A DNA stretch of 51,553 nucleotides from an uncultured Alphaproteobacteria bacterium (GTDB lineage: Bacteria; Pseudomonadota; Alphaproteobacteria; Rhodobacterales; Rhodobacteraceae). The notes under the pieces are model-generated. The model searched no databases and was not told the DNA's origin. It saw nothing but the letters and a program-made list of their open reading frames with translations. Position numbers and translations under genes: made by a program. Shown piece after piece: positions 14,327 through 21,401 of the stretch. The stretch's first letter is position 1, and each line of letters begins with the position of its first letter. The stretch spans positions 1-51,553 of the forward strand of contig CACJWR010000011.1 in NCBI GenBank assembly GCA_902596985.1, given 5' to 3'.

Positions 14327-15184
14327 ATGGACAATTTTGTAGAGATAAACAAGTATTCATATATGGACAAATATCAAAAGAAAGTCAATTTTTTAACGCC
14401 GGAGGAAAATATTCCTAAGTTAGTTTCAAAGGTTAGAGTTTTTAATGAAGAGAATAAGGTAAAATACATTAATTTAATCGATGAAAAAATATTAACCATT
14501 TATCTTAATTCTCAGGAAGTACTTACAGCCTTAACAGTATGTGATTACCCCGAATATTTGGCTGTTGGTTTTTTGTTTAATCAAAATATAATTAGTTCAA
14601 AAGCCGAAATCAAAGAAGTTGAATTTAACGAGGAGCTTTCAGCTGTTGTTGTCAGAACATACAAACAAACTTTCTTTGAGGCTCAAAATGTCAAGAAAAT
14701 AAAAACATCTGGCTGTGCGATGGGAACAGTGTTCGGAGATATGTATAATAAGATCAAACCAATCCCTAAACAAAACTTAAAAAAATATTCAATTAATGAT
14801 ATCAGAGCCTTAGTAAAAGAAATTATAGGCCTGCCCAGTTTATATCTGGAGGCTGGCGCGATCCATGGAAGTGTGCTTTGTGAAAGAGACCGAATTTTAG
14901 TATATATGGAGGATGTTGGCAGGCATAATGCTATTGACAAAATAAGCGGGTGGATTGTGCAAGAAGAAATTGATCCAACTGATAAGATTTTATATACAAC
15001 AGGTCGACTTACATCTGAAATGGTATTAAAAGCAATAAGTATGGGGGTGCCAATATTAGTTTCGCGCTCTGGTTTTACTAAGTCTGCGGTGCATCTCGCA
15101 AGAAAGTTTAACCTCTCGATGATTGGGAGGTTCAAGGGAAAAAGATTTATGTGTGTGAGTGGGTTCGAAAGAGTTTTGCTTTAA
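14327..15184 (+). CDS. fdhD: Formate dehydrogenase accessory sulfurtransferase FdhD
   Basis: FdhD transfers sulfur to the molybdenum cofactor of formate dehydrogenase. Diagnostic segments are LTVCDYPEYLAVGFLFNQ, TSGCAMGTVFGD (near residue 127), EAGAIHGSVLC, MEDVGRHNAIDKI and TTGRLTSEMVLKAISMGVPI. The catalytic loop has only the first Cys of the E. coli CxxC. Start choice is uncertain. ATG 14327 is used, while ATG 14363 would shorten the protein by twelve residues; neither has a strong ribosome site. It heads a rightward molybdenum-cofactor operon with mobA, mobB and moeA. No formate dehydrogenase structural gene is in the window. Confidence 0.93.
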   Translation: MDNFVEINKYSYMDKYQKKVNFLTPEENIPKLVSKVRVFNEENKVKYINLIDEKILTIYLNSQEVLTALTVCDYPEYLAVGFLFNQNIISSKAEIKEVEFNEELSAVVVRTYKQTFFEAQNVKKIKTSGCAMGTVFGDMYNKIKPIPKQNLKKYSINDIRALVKEIIGLPSLYLEAGAIHGSVLCERDRILVYMEDVGRHNAIDKISGWIVQEEIDPTDKILYTTGRLTSEMVLKAISMGVPILVSRSGFTKSAVHLARKFNLSMIGRFKGKRFMCVSGFERVLL

Positions 15185-15207
15185 CATTAAGAAATAAGGT
15201 TACCGTT

Positions 15208-15834
15208 ATGTGCGATCTTAATCTTCCTAGCGTTATTTTAGCAGGAGGGCGTTCACAAAGAATGAAGCGCAAAGACAAATCGTTTCTCGAAGTGGGTGAT
15301 AAAACACTGTTAGATATGACTATAGAAAGGCTTCAGTTACAGTCTCGCAGAGTGGCGATAAATACTAATTCACACTCATTGAAATATAAAAGATACGGTG
15401 TGCCAATACTTCATGATCAATTGGGGGGGTTCTACGGTCCTTTGGCAGGAATATTAACTGCCATGAAGTGGGCAGGAGATATAGGTTATGAAAAGGTTAT
15501 TACTGTTGCTGTTGACACACCATTATTCCCAAAAAACTTGTTAAAAGAACTATACAAAAAGATGGAAGAGAGTAATTCAGACATTGTTTTCGCAGCATCA
15601 TTAAGAGACCATAAGCAAAGGAAGTATTTGCATCCAGTTTTTGGTTTATGGAAAACATATCTTCACGATGATCTAAGAAGGGAGTTAGAAAGAGGCGTTA
15701 GAAAGGTCACATTTTGGAGTGAAAAACATAAAACTTCTAGCGTTTGTTTTACAAACGATTTGATAGACCCATTCTTTAATATTAATACGCCTGACGATAT
15801 TACAATTTTTAAGGAGTATCTTATAAAAAAATGA
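15208..15834 (+). CDS. mobA: Molybdenum cofactor guanylyltransferase MobA
   Basis: MobA attaches GMP from GTP to molybdopterin, giving the bis-MGD cofactor of DMSO-reductase-family enzymes. The N terminus VILAGGRSQRMKRKDKSFLE is the nucleotidyltransferase signature LAGGxxxRMGxxKxxL. Other conserved pieces are GGFYGPLAGILTAM and AVDTPLFPKNLL. I set the start at ATG 15208 (AAGG upstream), not at an earlier ATG that would overlap fdhD by about 30 bases. The end overlaps mobB by four bases (ATGA). Confidence 0.93.
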   Translation: MCDLNLPSVILAGGRSQRMKRKDKSFLEVGDKTLLDMTIERLQLQSRRVAINTNSHSLKYKRYGVPILHDQLGGFYGPLAGILTAMKWAGDIGYEKVITVAVDTPLFPKNLLKELYKKMEESNSDIVFAASLRDHKQRKYLHPVFGLWKTYLHDDLRRELERGVRKVTFWSEKHKTSSVCFTNDLIDPFFNINTPDDITIFKEYLIKK

Positions 15835-16331
15835 AAATTATAGGAGTAGTTGGTTGGAAAAATACAGGAAAAACAACTTTGATTGAAAAATTGATAAAGG
15901 AATTTAACCTAAGAAATTTGACGGTATCTACAATTAAGCATTCCCACCACAATGTTTCATTAGATCGGCAGGGTACAGACTCCTTCAGGCACTTTAATGC
16001 AGGTGCAAAAGAGACAATACTCGCGTCCGATGCAAAATGGATAAAATTTTCTAAAACAAATTCTGAGCACGAAACTGGTCTTGATTATCTTATTAAACAG
16101 ATGATTCCAGTTGATATAGTTTTAGTGGAAGGGTTCAAAGTGAGTGATCACAGAAAAGTTGAAGTTGTTGATAATATTAGTGAGAAAAAACCACTGTATG
16201 AAACTGACAAAACAATATGTGGATTGATATTTAATCAACATAAAATCGAAAATACAGTATTACCACAATTTGAAAGAAACAATATTGAGAAGATCTGTGA
16301 CTTCATAGTAAAAACTTTGGAAGGTGAATAA
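15831..16331 (+). CDS. mobB: Molybdopterin-guanine dinucleotide adapter MobB
   Basis: MobB is a P-loop GTPase that assists MobA. The product (166 aa) begins IIGVVGWKNTGKTTLIEKL, with Walker A GWKNTGKTT. It contains the family's TIKHSHHNVSLDRQGTDSFR-type segment with GTDS, and the DIVLVEGFK Walker B-like segment followed by KVEVV. It is encoded between mobA (four-base overlap) and moeA (three-base gap) in one operon. Confidence 0.93.
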   Translation: MKIIGVVGWKNTGKTTLIEKLIKEFNLRNLTVSTIKHSHHNVSLDRQGTDSFRHFNAGAKETILASDAKWIKFSKTNSEHETGLDYLIKQMIPVDIVLVEGFKVSDHRKVEVVDNISEKKPLYETDKTICGLIFNQHKIENTVLPQFERNNIEKICDFIVKTLEGE

Positions 16332-16334
16332 AAA

Positions 16335-17561
16335 GTGAGTTCCCAAAATTTTCAATTAACTTCCCTAAGTAAGTTGTTTTTGAACCTAAAGACTGAGTTG
16401 AAAGCCATTTCAGGGGAAACTAGAGTTAGTGTGGATAATTGCATCAATAGAATATTGTCAAAAGATATTTTTGCTAAATTTGACAATCCACCTTTTGATA
16501 ACTCAGCAATAGATGGTTTTGCCTTAAATGAAGACACTACAGCAACTATTGACAACTTCTCACTTTTAGAGGGCTTGGTGAAACCAGGTTGTAAAGCTAC
16601 TGGTACCCTACAAAAAAACGAGGGAATTAAGATTTTAACAGGCGCGCCTATACCCGCCGGAACAACCAGAATTATTTTTAAGGAGAATACGAAAGAAAAA
16701 GATCAAAAGATTTATTTTGTCCAGAATGATGTTAAAGAAAATAATATCAGATTGCAGGGAGAGGATTTTAAAAAAGGCGATCTTTTATTTAAAAAAGGTG
16801 ACCAAATAAGAATAACAGATATAGCTGCGCTAATTGGCTCGGGAAATTCGTCTGTACCAATAGTCAAACCTCTAAAAGTTGGACTAATAACCACCGGAAA
16901 TGAGCTCAAGTCTAACTTAGAAAAGCAAAGTAGTAGTAGCTTTATATTTGATACAAATTTCGTTCCATTAAATAGGGTGTTAAAAAGTTGGGGTCATTCT
17001 GTAGTAAGTATAGGTTCGGTGGGAGATAACTTAGATCTAATGAGAGATAAGATCCATGATAATTTGGAGCATGTTGATGTTTTTGTGACAACAGGTGGTG
17101 TTTCAACAGGAAAAGAAGATTTTGTTGCGCAATTTCTTAATAGAGAGGCGCAAGTAATTAATTGGAGGATTGCGATTAAACCTGGAAGGCCTTTTATTTG
17201 TGCAAAGTTAGGAAATAAGTATGTATTTGGATTACCAGGAAACCCAGTGGCGGCATTTATTTGCGCACTTATTATATTACGTCCTTCCCTTGGTAGACTT
17301 GGGGGAGAAAAATCTTGGTTTAACCCTTTCTCTTTTAAAACAAAGGCAAATTTTGTGAAGCATAAGAGGTCAGGCAGATCAGAGTTTTTGAGAGCTAAGC
17401 TTAATCAAGACGATGGGTTCGTTTCAATTTATCCATTTGAGGGATCTGGTAGACTTTCCAGTCTATTGTGGTCAAACGGCATCATTAAGCTTAATGATTG
17501 TGAACAAAACATAGAAAAGGGAGACCTTGTAGACTTTATTCCGTATCAATCATTCTTTTAA
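16335..17561 (+). CDS. moeA: Molybdopterin molybdenumtransferase MoeA
   Basis: MoeA inserts molybdate into adenylylated molybdopterin. The 408-aa product has conserved PPFDNSAIDGFAL, the LTGAPIPAGTTRII segment, GLITTGNELK, TTGGVSTGKEDF (molybdopterin-binding) and the closing FGLPGNPVAA. GTG at 16335 follows AAGGTGA. It is the last gene of the fdhD-mobA-mobB-moeA operon, and its stop overlaps that of the convergent apbC gene by four bases, leaving no space for a terminator. Confidence 0.95.
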   Translation: MSSQNFQLTSLSKLFLNLKTELKAISGETRVSVDNCINRILSKDIFAKFDNPPFDNSAIDGFALNEDTTATIDNFSLLEGLVKPGCKATGTLQKNEGIKILTGAPIPAGTTRIIFKENTKEKDQKIYFVQNDVKENNIRLQGEDFKKGDLLFKKGDQIRITDIAALIGSGNSSVPIVKPLKVGLITTGNELKSNLEKQSSSSFIFDTNFVPLNRVLKSWGHSVVSIGSVGDNLDLMRDKIHDNLEHVDVFVTTGGVSTGKEDFVAQFLNREAQVINWRIAIKPGRPFICAKLGNKYVFGLPGNPVAAFICALIILRPSLGRLGGEKSWFNPFSFKTKANFVKHKRSGRSEFLRAKLNQDDGFVSIYPFEGSGRLSSLLWSNGIIKLNDCEQNIEKGDLVDFIPYQSFF

Positions 17562-18610
17562 ACGTTATTTAATTGCTTTAAAATATTCTTAACAATCACA
17601 CCGAATAGTTCCTTGCCTTCAGGACTGTGTAAAACATAAGGCGTTCCATTATCCGCGCATTGCATTATGTCTTTTGAAAGGGGTATACTTCCTAAATGGG
17701 CTAGATTTTCGCTGTTGGTAACTTTTTTTACGCCACCGCTACTAAATATATTATGCTTCTCTCCACAGTTTGAACATTCAAAATATGACATGTTCTCAAT
17801 TAAACCTAGGATTTTAGTATTTGTCTTATTATAGAGGGCAATTGCTTTTTTTGCATCGATCAAAGAAATATCTTGGGGAGTCGATACTATAATCGCTCCA
17901 GATACTAATACCTTTTGTGCCAGAGTAATATGTATATCCCCAGTTCCAGGGGGTAGATCGACTATGAAATAATCTTGATTATCCCACGCAACATCAAGAA
18001 GCAATTGTTGTATCCCCTTCATTAGCATAGGCCCTCGCCAGACTATGGCCTCATGCTCTGGGAATAACATTCCCATGGACATCATACTCAAATTGCCTAT
18101 TTTCTTTGGGCTAATTTTTTTGTTTTTTATTTCGACCTTTGAGTTATTTAGTCCCAACATTTTTGGCTGACTCGGCCCATAGATGTCTGCATCCATTAGG
18201 CCCACTTTAAACCCCATCTCTGCTATTTGTGCAGCTATATTACTTGATATGGTGGATTTTCCTACACCTCCCTTACCCGAGGCAACAAATAATATTTTTC
18301 CTAGGTGAGATAAGTCAAATTTATTCAAAAACTGTTGATTTTTTAAAGGGATATTTTGTTTTAGGTTGGGAGTTATGTGCCTAGTGTAAATTACAGAGCA
18401 ACTTTTAATTTTATTGTCTTTTTCAATCATAGATTTCCATAGATTCGTTAACTTTTCTGTATCGCTCGTAAATTCTGAGTTTACAATTATTTTAACTTCC
18501 CGATTAGAGACATTTATGGATTCGATCTTTCCGGTAAGATCAAAGTTTCCAGGATTCTCAATTTTTTTGATGATATTTAGAATGTATTCTTTGTTCACGA
18601 AGTGGGACAT
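17558..18610 (-). CDS. apbC: Mrp/ApbC-type Fe-S cluster carrier P-loop ATPase
   Basis: Mrp/ApbC/NBP35 proteins bind and transfer [4Fe-4S] clusters. The N terminus (about residues 1-80) is a MIP18/DUF59-like domain. The ATPase part has the Walker A GKGGVGKSTISSNIA, then LMDADIYGPSQPKMLG, MSMGML, VWRGPMLMKGIQQLL and VDLPPGTGDIHITL. The metal-binding CSNCG, within ENMSYFECSNCG, supplies the cluster ligands. All key residues are intact. It is transcribed towards moeA. The gene just upstream on the same strand is tRNA-Cys, but a shared transcript is not certain. Confidence 0.94.
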   Translation of the reverse strand: MSHFVNKEYILNIIKKIENPGNFDLTGKIESINVSNREVKIIVNSEFTSDTEKLTNLWKSMIEKDNKIKSCSVIYTRHITPNLKQNIPLKNQQFLNKFDLSHLGKILFVASGKGGVGKSTISSNIAAQIAEMGFKVGLMDADIYGPSQPKMLGLNNSKVEIKNKKISPKKIGNLSMMSMGMLFPEHEAIVWRGPMLMKGIQQLLLDVAWDNQDYFIVDLPPGTGDIHITLAQKVLVSGAIIVSTPQDISLIDAKKAIALYNKTNTKILGLIENMSYFECSNCGEKHNIFSSGGVKKVTNSENLAHLGSIPLSKDIMQCADNGTPYVLHSPEGKELFGVIVKNILKQLNNV

Positions 18611-18644
18611 TTTAATCGGCTATACTTTCTGTAGTAATTATAAA

Positions 18645-18718
18645 TGGAGGCGACGACCGGATTTGAACCGGTGTCCACGGATTTGCAGTCCGCTGCGTAA
18701 CCACTCCGCCACGTCGCC
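18645..18718 (-). tRNA. tRNA-Cys (GCA), CCA encoded
   Basis: Read leftward, GGCGACG ... CGTCGCC forms the seven-base acceptor stem, followed by T and an encoded CCA (18645-18647). The anticodon loop CTGCAAA gives anticodon GCA. The T-arm contains GGTTCAAATCC. Length is 74 nt with CCA. Confidence 0.96.
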
Positions 18719-18832
18719 CATTTATTAGACAATACCAATATTAAATAATTTAATTCATTGCAAGAACATATAATATTATGTAAGTCTTTCTTTGTTACTT
18801 TATCTTCATAAATTATTAGTTGAGTTCATCAA

Positions 18833-19483
18833 ATGTTTGACTACAAAAAAGCACGAAAGAATATGGTGGATAACTTAATTCGGCCTGCTAATGTGACAGA
18901 TCCAAAGCTTTTGTCAGCTTTGGGAGATGTTCAACGAGATAAGTTTTTACCTAGCAACCTAGCCAGCTTGTCTTACAGTGAAACTGAGTTGCTAATACAA
19001 AATGATAGAACATCGATGAGTCCTTGGCTTCTTGCTAAAATGCTCCAATTTTTAGACCTCAACTCCCCAGATAATGTTCTAAGTCTTGCCGCGGGATACG
19101 GCTACAGTTGTGCCCTAATGTCATCGTTGGCAAATTTTGTTGTTGCTGTTGAAACACCAGACCTTGCAAAAGAAGCTCAAGCTAGATTAATTGAAAATGG
19201 GTACGATAATATTTTAGTTCGAGAGGGCAATATTAACGAAGGCGCGGAGGAAGAGGGACCCTATGACGCAATTTTAATTGAGGGTGCTGTTGAATATATA
19301 AATGAAGAAATCATAAATCAGCTTAAACTCGAGGGTAGGATCATAGCAGTATTTAAAGAAAAAATTTTAGGTCAATGCAGGCTAGGTATAAAAACAAAAT
19401 CTGGAGTGCAGTGGAGAAATCTTTTTGAAGCAAATTGTGTTTTGTTGAATGATTTTAAAATTGAAAAGGAATTTACCTTGTGA
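18833..19483 (+). CDS. Protein-L-isoaspartate O-methyltransferase-like protein
   Basis: The product is a 216-aa SAM-dependent methyltransferase of the Pcm family. It has the N-terminal RKNMVDNLIRPANVTDPKLL and RDKFLPSNLASLSYSE segments of the alphaproteobacterial Pcm-like group found upstream of tolC. The SAM motif I is altered to LSLAAGYGYSCALMSSLA (usual VLEIGTGSGY), and DAILIEGAV corresponds to motif IV. This branch may not repair isoaspartate; its partners suggest an envelope-related role, which is unproven. It is followed after 16 bases by tolC. Confidence 0.82.
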   Translation: MFDYKKARKNMVDNLIRPANVTDPKLLSALGDVQRDKFLPSNLASLSYSETELLIQNDRTSMSPWLLAKMLQFLDLNSPDNVLSLAAGYGYSCALMSSLANFVVAVETPDLAKEAQARLIENGYDNILVREGNINEGAEEEGPYDAILIEGAVEYINEEIINQLKLEGRIIAVFKEKILGQCRLGIKTKSGVQWRNLFEANCVLLNDFKIEKEFTL

Positions 19484-19499
19484 ATAGGTAGAAAATTTA

Positions 19500-20762
19500 A
19501 TGAATATTAAAACTTTTATAATATTAACTGCGGTAATCTTTTGTTTCTGCAAAGAGGCATTCACACAGAGCATAAAAGAGTCTGTACAAAGGGCATTGGA
19601 TTATAATGAGAGCTTGAAGAGCCAGAAAGTATTGCTTGATAATAGCTATCAGAATTTCTTAATTCAAAAAGGAATAATGTTACCAAGTCTTTCTTTAAGT
19701 GGCACAGGGGCTCGAGCATCTAATTTTGATACAAACCAGGATACAGATAGCTACAGCATTTCGTTGAATTCTTCATATACTTTGTTTGACTTTGGATCAC
19801 TCAAAGCAAAAAAGAGATCATCTAATTATTTGAATGAGGCTTCAAAACTTTCGTTTAAAAAGCTTGAAGATGAGCTGATACTGAGCGTAGTCAAAGTACA
19901 CTTAGAACTTTTTAAGGCGATAAAAATTGTGGATCTTTATGAAAGTAGCCTTGGGATAAGGAAGCAGCAATTCTTGGCAGCAAAGAATAGGTTTGATTTA
20001 GGAGAGGCCACAAGGTCAGACCTCCTTAGATCCAAAGCTTCAATTTCCGGCGCTGAGGCACAACTAAAAGTGGGACAAGCAAACGTCAAGAAGCTTAGAG
20101 AAAGTTATAAGACTTTGGTGGGTAAAATTTCTGATAAACCTACGCTTCCAGAAATGAAAATAAAAGAACCTTCGACATTAGAGATCAGCGTTAAAAATGG
20201 AATAGAGAATGACATTGCTTTGAAAGTTCTTACGCTTGAAGAGCAAGCGCTAAGAGCCGAATTAAGTGCTATAGAAAAATCTCAGTTACCAAATCTAAGC
20301 CTTTCTGGAAGTTTGTCTTATGGTGATAGTCAGACCTTAGGAAATAATATTGGTTCCGGGCGGATCTCTTTAACCTCTAGCCTTATTCTTTATAGTGGTG
20401 GTCAGAAAAAAGCTAGAGTTAAAATTGGCTCAAATAAACTGGTAGCAAAAGCGATTGATATTGCAGTAAGAAAAAAAACGTTGCAAAGAGATATTACAAC
20501 AAAGTGGTTGGATTTAATGGCTTTAAAGTCCTCAGTCATTGCTAAGCAAGAAGAAACCAACGCTTTGAACGAGCTGTATGAGAGCGTATTTGAAGAATGG
20601 AGGCTTGGAGGAAAGACATCGCTAGATACTGATCAAGCATATCAAAATTTCCTGAATTCTGAAGTTGAATTAGTTACAAGCACTACAGATATATTAATTG
20701 CGAAATTTGACTTGTTAGCCGAGATAGGTACTCTGAGAACTAAGCTACAGCTGCGATACTAG
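19500..20762 (+). CDS. tolC: TolC-family outer-membrane efflux channel
   Basis: This 420-aa outer-membrane factor works with inner-membrane transporters and periplasmic adaptors to export proteins and drugs. It has a signal peptide (TFIILTAVIFCFCKEAF, cleavage near TQS). Two repeated OEP halves follow, each with a long helix and beta segment: AKNRFDLGEATRSDLLRSKA in the first and EEWRLGGKTSLDTDQAYQNF in the second. The R-x-x-x-G-x-x-(T/S)-x-x-D pattern is diagnostic. AGGTAG lies before the ATG. The order pcm-like, tolC, PopZ-like, valS is conserved in alphaproteobacteria. Confidence 0.92.
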   Translation: MNIKTFIILTAVIFCFCKEAFTQSIKESVQRALDYNESLKSQKVLLDNSYQNFLIQKGIMLPSLSLSGTGARASNFDTNQDTDSYSISLNSSYTLFDFGSLKAKKRSSNYLNEASKLSFKKLEDELILSVVKVHLELFKAIKIVDLYESSLGIRKQQFLAAKNRFDLGEATRSDLLRSKASISGAEAQLKVGQANVKKLRESYKTLVGKISDKPTLPEMKIKEPSTLEISVKNGIENDIALKVLTLEEQALRAELSAIEKSQLPNLSLSGSLSYGDSQTLGNNIGSGRISLTSSLILYSGGQKKARVKIGSNKLVAKAIDIAVRKKTLQRDITTKWLDLMALKSSVIAKQEETNALNELYESVFEEWRLGGKTSLDTDQAYQNFLNSEVELVTSTTDILIAKFDLLAEIGTLRTKLQLRY

Positions 20763-20786
20763 ATTGATTGCTATGAGGAATGTTTA

Positions 20787-21251
20787 ATGGCTGAAAAAAA
20801 GACTGCAAAAAAAGAGAAAAAAGAAAATGGCACAGTCGATCTTAAAGAAATTCTTGGTGACATTAAAACTGTCGTTTCAGGGGAGAAGGAAACACTATTC
20901 AAAGTGAGTGAATATAAGACTATAAATCTTAAAAAGGAAAACTTGGTAACCGCAGGTGAAAAAAGACAATCCCCTCAATCTATTGATCTAAATGAAAAGA
21001 ACTTGGAGAGTTTAATTAGAAAAATTGTAAGAAGTGAACTTAAGAATTTTCAGTCAAATAATAAACCGGATAGTTTAAAGTCAGAAAAAAGAAAAACAAA
21101 CGTAGGAATAAAGAGCAATTCTGGCTTAAGCTTGTTAACAAAGTCCGATCTTCTTTCATTATCGAAAAAAAACAAATTAAGTTTAAGCAGTAAACATACT
21201 AAGGCAGAAATAATTAATGAGCTTAAAAAAAATAAAGTCAATGCTCCATAG
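20787..21251 (+). CDS. PopZ-like (DUF2497) polar organiser with SAP-like C-terminal tail
   Basis: PopZ assembles a polar matrix that anchors ParB and chromosome origins in alphaproteobacteria. It is typically encoded between tolC and valS, exactly as here. The 154-aa product is Lys-rich. Residues 16-33 (TVDLKEILGDIKTVVSGE) correspond to the N-terminal PopZ motif 'M.EILASIRRIISE'. Residues 72-88 (NLESLIRKIVRSELKNF) correspond to the start of the conserved C-terminal assembly helices. Residues 117-150 (LTKSDLLSLSKKNKLSLSSK, then KAEIINEL) look like a SAP/Rho-N-type helix-hairpin instead of the usual trimer-of-helices ending. Strong charge and linker-like middle fit PopZ. The start has GAGGAA upstream. 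Divergence is high, so the assignment rests partly on synteny. Confidence 0.6.
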   Translation: MAEKKTAKKEKKENGTVDLKEILGDIKTVVSGEKETLFKVSEYKTINLKKENLVTAGEKRQSPQSIDLNEKNLESLIRKIVRSELKNFQSNNKPDSLKSEKRKTNVGIKSNSGLSLLTKSDLLSLSKKNKLSLSSKHTKAEIINELKKNKVNAP

Positions 21252-21401
21252 GCCGGTATAAAGAAGTTGTACCTATAATGTCATTGAAGATTTTGATTGA
21301 TCAACATGTGCTATTAACGAACTGTTTGAAAAAAGATTCTAATTCCAAAGTCAAGCTAGCGTTTGTAGCCGAGTGCATTACTCAGTAGGATACAAGTTGA
21401 G

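Noticed and set aside
21252-21401. T-box or attenuator in front of valS
   Set aside because: I looked for a T-box bulge, leader peptide and terminator hairpin. Only a small GAGT/ACTC stem is seen.
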